Shown here one piece after another: positions 23,568 to 33,093 of a stretch of 64,000 nt of DNA. Numbering within the stretch: the first letter of the stretch is position 1; the number at the start of each line of letters is the position of its first letter. This DNA is from Marinobacter sp. SS13-12 (lineage in GTDB: Bacteria; Pseudomonadota; Gammaproteobacteria; Pseudomonadales; Oleiphilaceae). The notes below the pieces were generated by a model. The model had not been told where the DNA came from, ran no database searches, and saw only the letters and a list, made by a program, of their open reading frames with translations. The stretch covers positions 620,001 to 684,000 of the forward strand of contig NZ_JASSUA010000001.1 in assembly GCF_030227115.1 (NCBI RefSeq), in the 5' to 3' direction. Made by a program: the position numbers and the translations under genes.

Positions 23568-23653
23568 GTAGGTCGGATTAGCGAAGCGTAATCCGACAAT
23601 GAAACAAGCGTTTACCAGGTTGTCGGATTACGGCTTCGCCTAATCCGACCTAC
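23568..23653. repeat. Paired palindromic (REP/BIME-like) repeat, copy 1
   Basis: Left element: GTCGGATTA and TAATCCGAC around GCGAAGCG. Right element: GTCGGATTA and TAATCCGAC around CGGCTTCGCC. The two elements are in inverted order and can also pair with each other through GTAGGTCGG/CCGACCTAC. The left 32 bases are identical to copy 2 at 26518. It lies between the B12 aptamer and nrdA and could affect transcript ends or stability. A shorter GTAGGTCG echo lies at 23555. Confidence 0.88.
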
Positions 23654-23738
23654 GTTGTCATGGGTTTACGGCCGGACCCTCCGATTCTCTCTGCCTGCGC
23701 GAAGGACATGGAAACAACGCGTATTCAGGAGAACCGAC

Positions 23739-26501
23739 ATGTCCACCTCCCTGGCCGAGCCCGGCCAATCAGCCACATCCAGCACCGCCTCCCTGCAGGT
23801 TATTAAACGCAACGGAACCCTGGTTGGATTTGATCCTGCCAAAATCAGCGTGGCCGTCACCAAGGCTTTCCTTGCCGTGGAAGGTGACGAAGCCGCCGGC
23901 TCAGCCCGTATCCACGATGCCGTGGAGCGTGTCACCCGGCAGGTTATCCAGGCCATCAGCCGCCGCCTGAAAGCGGGCGGCAAGGTGCACATCGAAGACA
24001 TCCAGGACCAGGTAGAACTGGCATTGATGCGGGCGGAGGAACAGAAAGTTGCCCGCGCCTACGTACTCTACCGCGAAGCCCATGCCCAGGAGCGTGCCAG
24101 CCTGGCACCGGTGGAAGCCCACCCCACGTTGACGGTAAAAAAAGCCAACGGGGAAGTGGCAGCGCTGGACCTGGGGCTGATGAAAGCCCAGGTGAAACAC
24201 GCCAGCCGGGGATTGGAGGGTATTAACGGCGAATCCCTGGTGGAAGGAGCGCTGCGGAACCTGTACGACGGCATTGCCGAGAAAGAAGTCATCTCCGCCC
24301 TGATCATGACCGCCCGCGGCCGCATTGAGCAGGAGCCGGACTACAGCACGGTGACCGCTCGCCTGCTGCTGGAACAACTGCGGCTGGAAACTGCCACCGT
24401 CCTGGACCTGCCTGCCAGTCTGCCGCTGGCAGAGATTTATCCACAGGCCCTGAGCGCGTTTATCGACCAGGGCATCCGCTATGAGCTGCTGGACGAGGCC
24501 ATGGCGACGTTTGATCTGAAACGACTGGGCGCTGCCCTCCAGCCGGAGCGGGACGACCAGTTCGGTTTCCTTGGTCTGCAGACCCTCTACGACCGCTACT
24601 TCGTGAAACGGAACGACGCCCGGCTGGAACTGCCCCAGGTGTTCTTCATGCGCGTTGCCATGGGCCTGGCCCTGAAGGAGGACGATCCGAATGCCCGCGC
24701 CATCGACTTCTATGACCTGTTGTCTTCCTTTGATTACATGGCTTCCACGCCAACCCTGTTCAACAGCGGCACACAGCATTCCCAGCTTTCCTCCTGTTAT
24801 CTCACCACCGTGCAGGACGACCTGGAAGATATCTACGGCGCCATCCGCGACAACGCCATGCTGTCGAAATGGGCCGGCGGCCTTGGCAATGACTGGACTC
24901 CGGTTCGCGCCATGGGCTCCCACATCAAAGGCACCAACGGCAGCAGCCAGGGCGTGGTGCCATTCCTGAAAGTGGTCAACGACACTGCCGTGGCGGTGAA
25001 CCAGGGCGGCAAACGCAAGGGCGCGGTGTGCGCCTATCTGGAAAGCTGGCACCTGGATATCGAGGAGTTCCTGGAGCTGCGCAAGAACACCGGCGACGAA
25101 CGCCGCCGTACCCACGACATGAACACCGCCAACTGGGTGCCAGACCTGCTCATCGAGCGCATGCGCGAAGACAAAGACTGGACCCTGTTCTCCCCCAGCG
25201 ACGTGCCGGATCTTCACGATCTGTATGGCAACGCCTTCCGCGAGCGCTACGAGCACTACGAAGCGCTGGCGGAGCAGGGCAGAATCAAACTGTTCAAGAC
25301 CATTCCCGCCAAACAGCTCTGGCGCAAGATGCTGACCGTGCTGTTCGAGACCGGCCACCCCTGGATCACCTTCAAAGACCCCTGCAACCTGCGCTCGCCC
25401 CAGCAGCATCAGGGTGTGGTACACAGCTCGAACCTGTGTACCGAAATCACCCTGAACACCAGCGCTGACGAAATCGCCGTGTGCAACCTGGGCTCCATCA
25501 ACCTCGCCGCCCATATCCGTGATGGCGAGCTGGACGTGCAGCGCCTGGAACGCACGGTGAACACCGCGGTGCGCATGCTCGACAACGTTGTCGACATCAA
25601 CTACTACGCCGTACCCCAGGCCAGGAACTCCAACCTCAAGCACCGCCCGGTGGGCCTGGGGCTGATGGGCTTCCAGGACGCGCTTTATCAGCTCAACCTG
25701 CCCTACACCAGCCCGGAAGCGGTGGAATTTGCCGACGTGGCCATGGAACAGATCAGTTACTTCGCCATTCGCGCCTCCGCAACCCTGGCGGGCGAACGTG
25801 GTGCCTATGAGACCTACGAAGGCTCGCTCTGGCAACAAGGCATCCTGCCCATCGATTCCATCAACCTGCTGAAACAAAACCGCCGTGACGGGGATCTGAG
25901 TCTTAACACCGACAGCCGCCTGGACTGGGCCCCGGTGCGGGAGCTGATTGCCAGGAACGGCATGCGCAACAGCAATGTCATGGCCATTGCACCGACGGCG
26001 ACCATCTCCAACATCGTGGGGGTGTCCCAGTCGATCGAACCGGCGTACCAGAACCTGTTCGTGAAATCGAACCTCTCCGGCGAGTTCACCGTGGTGAACC
26101 CTTCCCTGGTGCGTGACCTCAAGGCCGGAGACCTGTGGGACAACGTGATGGTCAACGACCTCAAATACTTCGACGGCAGCGTGCAGCAGATCGACCGCAT
26201 TCCCGATGAACTGAAAGCCCGCTACGCCACCGCGTTCGAAATCGACCCCCGATGGCTGGTGGAAGCCGCCGCAAGACGCCAGAAATGGCTCGACCAGGCC
26301 CAGAGCCTGAATCTCTACATGGCCGAACCCAGTGGCAGGAAGCTGGATGCGCTGTATCAGCTGGCCTGGGAAAGGGGCCTGAAGACCACCTATTACCTGC
26401 GCTCGTTGGGCGCCACCGGCGCAGAAAAGACCGCCCCGGTAGCGGCGCCGCAGCCGCAGGTGTGCAGTATTGACGAGCCGGATTGCGAAGCCTGCCAGTA
26501 A
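23739..26501 (+). CDS. nrdA: Class Ia ribonucleoside-diphosphate reductase, alpha subunit NrdA
   Basis: Catalytic subunit that reduces NDPs to dNDPs using the radical generated in NrdB. It has 920 residues, longer than E. coli NrdA (761), because it has two N-terminal ATP-cone domains (from VIKRNGTLVGFDPAKIS at ~25 and LTVKKANGEVAALDL at ~130), as known for Pseudomonas aeruginosa NrdA. Core motifs: STPTLFNSGTQHSQLSSCYL with an active-site cysteine, NLCTEITLNT, IAPTATISNI and a C-terminal redox CEAC. ATG 23739 has AGGAGAA seven bases upstream. Regulation by the upstream B12 riboswitch is likely. Confidence 0.96.
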   Translation: MSTSLAEPGQSATSSTASLQVIKRNGTLVGFDPAKISVAVTKAFLAVEGDEAAGSARIHDAVERVTRQVIQAISRRLKAGGKVHIEDIQDQVELALMRAEEQKVARAYVLYREAHAQERASLAPVEAHPTLTVKKANGEVAALDLGLMKAQVKHASRGLEGINGESLVEGALRNLYDGIAEKEVISALIMTARGRIEQEPDYSTVTARLLLEQLRLETATVLDLPASLPLAEIYPQALSAFIDQGIRYELLDEAMATFDLKRLGAALQPERDDQFGFLGLQTLYDRYFVKRNDARLELPQVFFMRVAMGLALKEDDPNARAIDFYDLLSSFDYMASTPTLFNSGTQHSQLSSCYLTTVQDDLEDIYGAIRDNAMLSKWAGGLGNDWTPVRAMGSHIKGTNGSSQGVVPFLKVVNDTAVAVNQGGKRKGAVCAYLESWHLDIEEFLELRKNTGDERRRTHDMNTANWVPDLLIERMREDKDWTLFSPSDVPDLHDLYGNAFRERYEHYEALAEQGRIKLFKTIPAKQLWRKMLTVLFETGHPWITFKDPCNLRSPQQHQGVVHSSNLCTEITLNTSADEIAVCNLGSINLAAHIRDGELDVQRLERTVNTAVRMLDNVVDINYYAVPQARNSNLKHRPVGLGLMGFQDALYQLNLPYTSPEAVEFADVAMEQISYFAIRASATLAGERGAYETYEGSLWQQGILPIDSINLLKQNRRDGDLSLNTDSRLDWAPVRELIARNGMRNSNVMAIAPTATISNIVGVSQSIEPAYQNLFVKSNLSGEFTVVNPSLVRDLKAGDLWDNVMVNDLKYFDGSVQQIDRIPDELKARYATAFEIDPRWLVEAAARRQKWLDQAQSLNLYMAEPSGRKLDALYQLAWERGLKTTYYLRSLGATGAEKTAPVAAPQPQVCSIDEPDCEACQ

Positions 26502-26517
26502 CCCACAGGGCGCACCC

Positions 26518-26601
26518 GTAGGTCGGATTAGCGAAGCGTAATCCGACAACAGAGCCAGCGCATATTCCAGTGTCGGATTACGCTTTGCTAATCTGACCTA
26601 C
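26518..26601. repeat. Paired palindromic (REP/BIME-like) repeat, copy 2
   Basis: The left 32 bases, starting GTAGGTCGGATTAGCG, are identical to copy 1 at 23568. The right element GTCGGATTA-CGCTTTGC-TAATCTGAC is a slightly diverged inverse copy. It fills most of the 125-base gap between nrdA and nrdB, a typical place for BIME-type elements in operons. Confidence 0.88.
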
Positions 26602-26626
26602 GAAAACCAAATTCAGAGGTAATCAC

Positions 26627-27676
26627 ATGCTCAACTGGGACGACGAACCAACCACCCAAACCACCCCCCAAGGCCCGGCCCCCGTCAATGCCGACGACAA
26701 ACGAGTGGTCAACGGCGAAACCGACATCAACCAACTGGCGCCGTTCAAGTACCCCTGGGCCTGGGAGTACTTCATGAACGCCAACAAGAACCACTGGACG
26801 CCGCTGGACGTCAACATGGCCCAGGACGTCCACGACTATCACCACCGCCTGTCCGCGCCGGAGAAGCACGTGTATGAAAACGTGCTGGCCTACCTCACCA
26901 CCTCCGACATCCTCGCCATGCGCAACATCGGCCTGGCGGTGATGGAGAAAATGAGCGCGCCGGAGCTGCAGATCTACCAGGCGCGGCAGGTGTATGAGGA
27001 AGCCATGCACACCTGGGCCTACCAGCACTGCATCGAAACTCTCAACCTCGACCAGAGCGAAATCTACAATCGCTACCGCGTGGTGCCCGCCATCAACGGC
27101 AAGATCCAGATGGCCAACCGCCGCCTGGACGCCGCCATGCGCTCCGACCTGAACCTGCGCAACCGGGACGACCTGCAGGAATTCATCATGTCTTACCTGT
27201 TCTTCGCAGCGGTCTTCGAAGGCGCCTGGTTCTACAACGGCTTCAGCCCCATCTTCGCCCTGCAGCGCCGGGGCCTGATGCGGGGCACTGGCGAGCAGCT
27301 GCAGTACATCCTGCGGGACGAGGCCATGCACTTTTCCTTCGGTCTGAAAGTGGTCAACCAGATCCTCGAAGAGGAAAACATCACACTCGATCCGAAAGCC
27401 GTCAGAGACATGTGGGACGAGTCCGATGCCGCCGAAACCGCCTACGCCAACTACATTCTGCGCGACCCCATCCTCGGCTACTCCGCCGAGTACCACAGCG
27501 AACAGTTCCGCTTCGTGGCCAACCGCCGTGCCAGAACGGTGGGCCTGGAGGAGCCGTTCCCGGGGGCAAAGAACGTGTCGCCCTGGCTGGATGAGCAGGC
27601 TACCATGCGTAAGGAGAAGAACTTCTTTGAAACCCGGGTGATCGAGTACCAGACCGGGGCGCAACTGGAGTGGTAG
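26627..27676 (+). CDS. nrdB: Class Ia ribonucleoside-diphosphate reductase, beta subunit NrdB
   Basis: Ferritin-like diiron subunit that houses the tyrosyl radical. It has 349 residues. The metal ligands and radical site line up as EEAMHTWAYQH (E, H at +3 and Tyr at +7, matching E. coli E115, H118, Y122) and, further on, RDEAMHFSFG (E and H). FFAAVFEGAWFYNGF supplies another ligand glutamate. The ATG at 26627 has AGAGGTAATC upstream. It follows nrdA across a repeat; no promoter is obvious in between. Confidence 0.96.
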   Translation: MLNWDDEPTTQTTPQGPAPVNADDKRVVNGETDINQLAPFKYPWAWEYFMNANKNHWTPLDVNMAQDVHDYHHRLSAPEKHVYENVLAYLTTSDILAMRNIGLAVMEKMSAPELQIYQARQVYEEAMHTWAYQHCIETLNLDQSEIYNRYRVVPAINGKIQMANRRLDAAMRSDLNLRNRDDLQEFIMSYLFFAAVFEGAWFYNGFSPIFALQRRGLMRGTGEQLQYILRDEAMHFSFGLKVVNQILEEENITLDPKAVRDMWDESDAAETAYANYILRDPILGYSAEYHSEQFRFVANRRARTVGLEEPFPGAKNVSPWLDEQATMRKEKNFFETRVIEYQTGAQLEW

Positions 27677-27701
27677 CCGGTAAGGGTCCGGCCAGAATGG
27701 T

Positions 27702-28214
27702 ATGAAGTTGATTGAAGGCAGCTTGTGTTCGCTGGCGCCATTGCGCTTTCTGTGTGACGAGATGTTGATCAACGTGGCGCAGTGGCTGCGGGTAGCCGGG
27801 TACGACACCTCCTTGCCAGCCCCGGGCTCGCCAGACAGGCATTTGGTGGATCGCTCCCGCGCTGAGCAGCGATGGCTGGTAACCGCGGATGCGGACCTGC
27901 TGGAGTTTGTCTGCGCGCCTTTCTATGTGCTGTATCTGTCGGGTCCGGATGACCAGGCCCGGCTGAAGGAGCTGACTCTGCGGCTGAATCTGGATTGGTG
28001 TTTGGCTCCGTTCAGCCGCTGTAAAACTTGCAATACCCCGCTGCACACCGCCAGCGAGCTGGAGAGACAGCTCTTTCACCCGGGGGTGCGCGGGGTAAGC
28101 AACGAGGTGGTTTGGGCATGTGCCACCTGCCGTCAGCTTTACTGGGAAGGAAGTCACGTGCGGCGTATGCGCAGCAGGCTGGAAGCGATGAACTCCTGGC
28201 GGGACGCACATTGA
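27702..28214 (+). CDS. Mut7-C RNase-domain protein
   Basis: 170 residues. The N-terminal part (LCDEMLINVAQWLRVAGYDT, then LVTADADLLEF) resembles the PIN-like Mut7-C (DUF82) domain with its conserved aspartates. The C-terminal part has two Cys pairs, CKTCNTPL and CATCRQLYWEGSH, a zinc-ribbon typical of this family. Probably a nuclease, but activity is only inferred from the fold. It starts 25 bases after nrdB and ends 22 bases before the antiporter gene. Confidence 0.8.
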   Translation: MKLIEGSLCSLAPLRFLCDEMLINVAQWLRVAGYDTSLPAPGSPDRHLVDRSRAEQRWLVTADADLLEFVCAPFYVLYLSGPDDQARLKELTLRLNLDWCLAPFSRCKTCNTPLHTASELERQLFHPGVRGVSNEVVWACATCRQLYWEGSHVRRMRSRLEAMNSWRDAH

Positions 28215-28236
28215 TCATACGTAAGGACGAAGCGGA

Positions 28237-30126
28237 ATGACTGAATACTTTATCCAGGCGTTTATCTATCTGACCGCTGCGGTTATTGCCGTGCCGATGG
28301 CAAAACGTCTGGGGCTCGGGTCTGTGCTTGGCTATCTGGTCGCTGGTGTGGTGATTGGGCCTGTGACCGGGCTGGTGGGGCAGGAAACCGCCACCATTCA
28401 GCACTTCGCCGAGTTTGGCGTGGTGATGATGCTGTTTCTGGTGGGTATGGAGCTGGACCCGAAATCCCTCTGGGCCATGCGTGTCCGTTTGCTCGGGCTT
28501 GGTGGCCTGCAAGTGGTGCTGACTTCTGGCGCCGGTATGGCCATCGCCTGGTGGTTGGGGTTGCCCTGGCAAACCACCATTGCAGTGGGCCTGATCTTTT
28601 CCCTGTCTTCCACCGCCATTGTCCTGCAAACCCTGAACGAGAAGGGTCTCAGCAAGACAGAGGGAGGCCGTGGCGCCTTCTCGGTGCTGTTGTTCCAGGA
28701 TATCGCCGTTATTCCCATGCTCGCCGTCATTCCCCTGCTGGCGGTGACCGGCCTGGCGGCAGTTGGCGCATCCGAAGCGGATTCCCACAGCGCTTTCAGC
28801 CTGGTGGCGGACCTGCCGGGCTGGGCCCATGCGTTGGTGGTGATCAGCGCAGTGGCCACGGTAATCGTCGGTGGTCACTACCTGAGTCGACCGCTGTTCC
28901 GTTACGTGGTGCAGTCCGGTATGCGTGAGGTGTTTACGGCCACAGCCCTGATGCTGGTGATTGGCATCGCTGCGTTAATGAGTGTGGTCAACCTGTCGCC
29001 AGCCCTCGGCGCTTTCCTGGCAGGTGTGGTGCTGGCGAACAGCGAATTCCGTCACGAGCTGGAGGCCAACATCGAACCCTTCAAGGGACTGTTGCTGGGG
29101 TTGTTCTTTATCACCGTGGGTGCCGGTATCAATTTCGAGGTGCTGGCGGCGCAGTGGGGCACGGTTCTGACCCTCGGGCTGGTGGTGATCGTGGTGAAGG
29201 CCGCCGTGCTGTTGATTCTGGCGCTGCTGTTCGGGCTACGCGGCCGGGATGGCTGGCTGTTTACCCTGGGCCTTGCCCAGGCCGGCGAATTCGGTTTTGT
29301 GTTGCTGACCTACAGTATGCAGAACCGGGTTATCCCGGCGGATATCGCCCAGGTACTGGCCCTGGTGGTGGCGCTGTCCATGTTCCTCACGCCGCTATTG
29401 TTCATCGCCTATGACCGGCTGGTTTTGCCACGATACCGTGACGCCCGGAATGAGCAGCGGGAAGCGGATACCATCGAGGAACAGGCCCCGGTAATCATCG
29501 CTGGTGTCGGGCGTTTTGGGCAGATCGTATGCCGGTTGTTGCGTGCCAGTAAGGTACCTATCGTGGCCCTGGACCTGGCCCTTGACCAGATTGAAAACCT
29601 GCGCCGCATCAATATCAAGAGTTACTTCGGTGATGCCAGCCGAGTGGGGCTGCTTGAGACCGCGGGCATCGCCAATGCGCGCCTGCTGGTAGTGGCCATA
29701 GACGACCGGGACCGGGCAGTGGCTCTTGTTCACCACGTCAAGCAACACTACCCCGGTGTCTGGGTGCTGGCCCGGGCCTTTGACAGAGGCCATGGCTATC
29801 AGTTGCGCCAGGCCGGCGCCGATGATGTGGTCAGCGAAACCTATCATTCCGCCCTGGAGCTGGGCGGCCATGCCCTGACCGCGTTCGGCGTGCACCCGTT
29901 GCGGGCACGGCAGATGACCTGGGCCTTTATCAATAATGAAAAGGCCCACGAGGATGATTTGTTCGATGCCTGGAAGGACATTGAAGAGGGAATCCGTTTC
30001 AGTCCCCGTTACAGCGAATTGTTCATGAAACTGGAAGATACCCTGGGTCACGTCATGCAACAGGACTGGCAGCCACCAAGTAAGGAGGACGTTCCGCTGT
30101 GGTCGCCTCCGAAGACCGGAGAATAA
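28237..30126 (+). CDS. KefB/YbaL-type monovalent cation:proton antiporter (CPA2) with TrkA-N domain
   Basis: 629 residues. About 12 hydrophobic helices (~5-390) form a CPA2 exchanger, including VLGYLVAGVVIGP, FSLSSTAIVLQTLNEKG and LGAFLAGVVLANSEFRHE. After a linker, a TrkA-N Rossmann domain begins PVIIAGVGRFGQIVCRLL (~417), with the later SYFGDASRVGLLETAGI. Such proteins exchange K+ (or Na+) for H+ with NAD or glutathione-adduct gating. The E. coli-type KefG/KefF partner is absent. The ATG at 28237 follows AAGGACGAAGCGGA. Confidence 0.88.
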   Translation: MTEYFIQAFIYLTAAVIAVPMAKRLGLGSVLGYLVAGVVIGPVTGLVGQETATIQHFAEFGVVMMLFLVGMELDPKSLWAMRVRLLGLGGLQVVLTSGAGMAIAWWLGLPWQTTIAVGLIFSLSSTAIVLQTLNEKGLSKTEGGRGAFSVLLFQDIAVIPMLAVIPLLAVTGLAAVGASEADSHSAFSLVADLPGWAHALVVISAVATVIVGGHYLSRPLFRYVVQSGMREVFTATALMLVIGIAALMSVVNLSPALGAFLAGVVLANSEFRHELEANIEPFKGLLLGLFFITVGAGINFEVLAAQWGTVLTLGLVVIVVKAAVLLILALLFGLRGRDGWLFTLGLAQAGEFGFVLLTYSMQNRVIPADIAQVLALVVALSMFLTPLLFIAYDRLVLPRYRDARNEQREADTIEEQAPVIIAGVGRFGQIVCRLLRASKVPIVALDLALDQIENLRRINIKSYFGDASRVGLLETAGIANARLLVVAIDDRDRAVALVHHVKQHYPGVWVLARAFDRGHGYQLRQAGADDVVSETYHSALELGGHALTAFGVHPLRARQMTWAFINNEKAHEDDLFDAWKDIEEGIRFSPRYSELFMKLEDTLGHVMQQDWQPPSKEDVPLWSPPKTGE

Positions 30127-30215
30127 ATCCAGGGATCAGCAAGGAATAAATCCCGTCCCCAACCGTCCTCCTGATGAAAGCCACCCGAAACGGGTAACAA
30201 CAGGAGGACGTAACC

Positions 30216-30719
30216 ATGAAAAAGCAGCTACTGACTCTCGCAATCTGCTCCATTCTTTCCACTGGCGCCCTGGCCGCTGAAGGCTCCGCCAATGCAAATG
30301 CGGAGGCCGAAGCCAACATGAGCGCCGAGGCCAGCACCCGCAATGGTGTTTCGGCCAATGGCGGTGCGTCGGCGAACGCTCGAGGCAGCGCCAACGGTGA
30401 GGCGGCCCGTGACGAGGCCACTGACCAGGGCGAGGCAGTGAGTGCCGAGGCCCGCCAGAATGCTGACAAGGCGGTGAGCGCCGGTGTTGAAACCGGCCAG
30501 AAGGTGCGTGGTACCGCTACTGCCTCCGCTGAAGCGGCCGCTGACAGGGCTGGTGAAAAGCGCCAGCAGGCGCAGGAGCGCATGAACAAGGCCCGAAATG
30601 CCGAGGTTCGGGCTGAAACCAATCAGCAAATCGGCACGTCTGTTTCTGACAGCGTCAGGAGTGAAGTGCAGAACACCGTCAGGGGAACCGTACGGGGTTC
30701 CAGTGGTGGTGCGCTGTAA
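30216..30719 (+). CDS. Exported alanine/serine-rich low-complexity protein
   Basis: 167 residues: signal peptide MKKQLLTLAICSILSTGALA, then a low-complexity hydrophilic body dominated by Ala, Glu, Ser, Asn and Gly (e.g. SANANAEAEANMSAEAST), ending with an Arg-, Thr- and Gly-rich tail. AGGAGGACG lies upstream of ATG 30216. No domain recognised. Composition suggests an intrinsically disordered or helical secreted or periplasmic protein. It has its own terminator and is followed by a beta-barrel gene on the same strand. Confidence 0.75.
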   Translation: MKKQLLTLAICSILSTGALAAEGSANANAEAEANMSAEASTRNGVSANGGASANARGSANGEAARDEATDQGEAVSAEARQNADKAVSAGVETGQKVRGTATASAEAAADRAGEKRQQAQERMNKARNAEVRAETNQQIGTSVSDSVRSEVQNTVRGTVRGSSGGAL

Positions 30720-30735
30720 CAATTCACGCCAGACC

Positions 30736-30764
30736 GGCCGGGCCACAGCGCCCGGCCTTCTTTT
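30736..30764 (+). terminator. Intrinsic terminator after the Ala-rich protein gene
   Basis: GGCCGGGC (30736-30743) pairs with GCCCGGCC (30750-30757) around a six-base loop, followed by TTCTTTT. It ends 21 bases before the next ATG. Confidence 0.8.
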
Positions 30765-30784
30765 GCAGCCAACAAGGAGCAGAC

Positions 30785-31753
30785 ATGCATTCGATTCCAC
30801 GCATTTTGACGTTACCGCTGGCACTGGGTCTGGCCATGCCATCCCTGGTGGCACAGGCGGCAGAAGATGCCCGGGTGAACGGCCACCTTGAAGGCGGTTT
30901 CGAACACGACAGCAATGTGACCGTGGATGAACTCAACACTTCTACTGATAAAAGCGATGAGGCCCGGGTTTTTGATGCCGGCCTGGAAGGAGTGCTGAAA
31001 CCCACGGAGCCCCTGAACATCACCCTGGGTTATTCCCTGTCGGGCAGGCGATACCAGAGCCTCGACCAGTTCGACCAGGATATTCATCTGCTATCGGCAG
31101 ACATCAGTTATGACTTTGACCCGGTCACCATTGGCACCAGTTATCACTATTCCCACGCCACACTTGGGTCAGACCCGTTCCTGGATTTCAGCCGCGCCAG
31201 CGTCTACCTGGGCAGTCTGATCGGGGAGGACGTTTATCTGCTGGCCAGCCTGCAGGACAAGCGCAAGGACTTTGATGACAGCGATGCGCGGGACGCCGAC
31301 ATTCGTGGTGTCAGCCTGGATTCGTTTTTCTTCTTCAACCAGGCCCAAAGCCACCTGGTGGTCGGGCTCGATGCAGACCGCGAAGATGCAGAGGCAGATG
31401 CCTACAACAATGACCTGATGCGTGTCCGGGTTGCACTGGTGCACACATTCACCCTGGCTGGCGAGGATAACCGGCTACGGTTCGGCGGGCGCTACGAAGA
31501 CCGCGAGTACGACGAGCTGACGGTAACCAGCTCGGACCCGCTGTTTAACGACCCCCTGACCGGTGACCTGACAGAGCGTTCGACCAGCCAACGGGCGGAC
31601 AAGGCGCGTATTCTGGAGGCGAGCTGGCGGATCGGCCTCAATGACGTGTTCAGCGTTGAGCCCAGCATCTCGTGGGGCAAGTACACCTCCAATGTGGACT
31701 CCGCAGACTACGACAAGGCCGTGGCCGGGGTTACGCTCAGGGCGGGATTCTGA
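30785..31753 (+). CDS. Outer-membrane beta-barrel protein
   Basis: 322 residues: signal peptide ending VAQAAE, then alternating amphipathic strands with aromatic and polar residues (HLEGGFEHDSNVTVDE, LNITLGYSLSGRRYQSLD, VTIGTSYHYSHATLG), ending in the terminal Phe typical of outer-membrane barrels (ITLRAGF-like C-terminus, here TLRAGF). The start resembles the barrel of surface-lipoprotein-assembly or porin-like proteins, but the family is not certain. AAGGAGCAG lies upstream of the ATG. Its stop is eight bases from the convergent protease gene's stop. Confidence 0.78.
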   Translation: MHSIPRILTLPLALGLAMPSLVAQAAEDARVNGHLEGGFEHDSNVTVDELNTSTDKSDEARVFDAGLEGVLKPTEPLNITLGYSLSGRRYQSLDQFDQDIHLLSADISYDFDPVTIGTSYHYSHATLGSDPFLDFSRASVYLGSLIGEDVYLLASLQDKRKDFDDSDARDADIRGVSLDSFFFFNQAQSHLVVGLDADREDAEADAYNNDLMRVRVALVHTFTLAGEDNRLRFGGRYEDREYDELTVTSSDPLFNDPLTGDLTERSTSQRADKARILEASWRIGLNDVFSVEPSISWGKYTSNVDSADYDKAVAGVTLRAGF

Positions 31754-31761
31754 CCACAACC

Positions 31762-33093
31762 TTACAAGTCGATAAAGCCATGACCAAAACGGGAGTCATG
31801 GCCCCGTTCGCCAAGATCCCGGGCTTCGTCGATCAGGGCTTCTATAGCCTGGTCGTCCGGGTAATCGACACGCCGGCAGGCAAGCGCAGCCGCAATGACC
31901 GGTGCCGCCAGCGAGGTGCCACTGTCGGCCGCCATGCCGCGTTCAGGATGCGCAACCGGAACGGAAACCCCGGGGCCGGCAAACATCACCTGTTTTCCCC
32001 TGTTGGCCCATCGGTACAGTTCACCTGACGCGTCCACCGCCGTCACGCCGACCACACCCCCATAAGCAGCCGGATATAACGGCGGGGTGGCAGGCCCCTG
32101 ATTGCCCACGGCCGCCACCAGCAGGATGCCCTGATTCCGCAGGCTGTTGACTGCCGTCGCAAGAAGCCGGTTTTCCGGGCCTGTGAGGCTGATGTTGATG
32201 ACCGATAGATCCTGACCGGCCAGCCAGTTCAGACCTTCCAGCAGATGCCCGAGGGTGGCACCGGAGAGGCTACGGTTGCGATCATAGAATACCGAGGCGT
32301 TGTAGACCGTTGCCCCTGGCAGCCTGGCGGGCCATTGATCCTTACGGCTACCCACCATCAGGCTGGCGACGGCGGTGCCATGAGCATTCGGCTCGTTGAG
32401 TTGCCCGTCCGACTCCGCCAGTTCCAGAAAGCGCTGCTGTATTATCCGCGCATTGCTGAACACCGGATGGTCTGTGGCAATCGCGGTGTCCACCATGCCA
32501 ACGCGAACCGGAGTGGTACAGAGACTGCGCCACTGCGGAATTCCCGTCTTTGAAGCGATTGCCCCGTTTTCAGCCTGAGGCGCGAAAACATGGTTCCGGT
32601 CCAGCCGGTCTGCCAGTTGCGGTAATGCGGTTTCCAGGGCGGTACGGGAATCCAGCTCGGTTGTGACCTGAAAGCGGACGACGGTCATCCCCAATCCGGA
32701 CAGCTCGCGACGTTCCAGAATCGTGATTCCCCGCCGGCCGAGACTTGCGAGTTCCGAACGGGTTCCTGTGACCAGCCACTGGCGCTCCACAGCGCGAAAG
32801 CCATCGTCCAGGACGACATCATTGAACGCTTTGTGCCCAACGGTCGTGTGTACTGGGAGTGCCGCGGGCAGTTCTGCAAGTTGTTGCCTGGTGGTGTCGG
32901 CCCGTGCCTCGACCTGTTTCTCAAGGTGCCGGTCCATGGCCCGCTCTATCATCCGCCCGGCTTTCTGCTCCACCTGGCGGGTGATGGGGGCTGCCGGGTG
33001 GTCTGCGAGGCCGCCGCCCAGCGCCATTACCGGTGACGAGAGTGAGCACAGGGCGAGAACAGGGAACAAGCGTGTCTTGAAAAAAGGTTTCAT
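31762..33093 (-). CDS. S8 subtilisin-like serine protease, exported
   Basis: 443 residues with a signal peptide (LFPVLALCSLSSPVMALGGG). The N-terminal ~180 residues are a charged, helical pro-region. The catalytic triad is complete: Asp in VGMVDTAIATDHP, His in NAHGTAVASLMVG and Ser in DSGTSLAAPVIAA, with the oxyanion asparagine in AAVGNQGP. Probably periplasmic or secreted. It is divergent from the ECF sigma factor gene (112-base gap), a context that suggests co-regulation with, or control of, the sigma/anti-sigma pair. Confidence 0.88.
   Translation of the reverse strand: MKPFFKTRLFPVLALCSLSSPVMALGGGLADHPAAPITRQVEQKAGRMIERAMDRHLEKQVEARADTTRQQLAELPAALPVHTTVGHKAFNDVVLDDGFRAVERQWLVTGTRSELASLGRRGITILERRELSGLGMTVVRFQVTTELDSRTALETALPQLADRLDRNHVFAPQAENGAIASKTGIPQWRSLCTTPVRVGMVDTAIATDHPVFSNARIIQQRFLELAESDGQLNEPNAHGTAVASLMVGSRKDQWPARLPGATVYNASVFYDRNRSLSGATLGHLLEGLNWLAGQDLSVINISLTGPENRLLATAVNSLRNQGILLVAAVGNQGPATPPLYPAAYGGVVGVTAVDASGELYRWANRGKQVMFAGPGVSVPVAHPERGMAADSGTSLAAPVIAAALACRRVDYPDDQAIEALIDEARDLGERGHDSRFGHGFIDL

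Noticed and set aside
23901..26549. 882-codon open frame on the minus strand across nrdA
   Set aside because: Antisense shadow of a GC-rich gene; composition is unnatural and nrdA is unambiguous on the plus strand.
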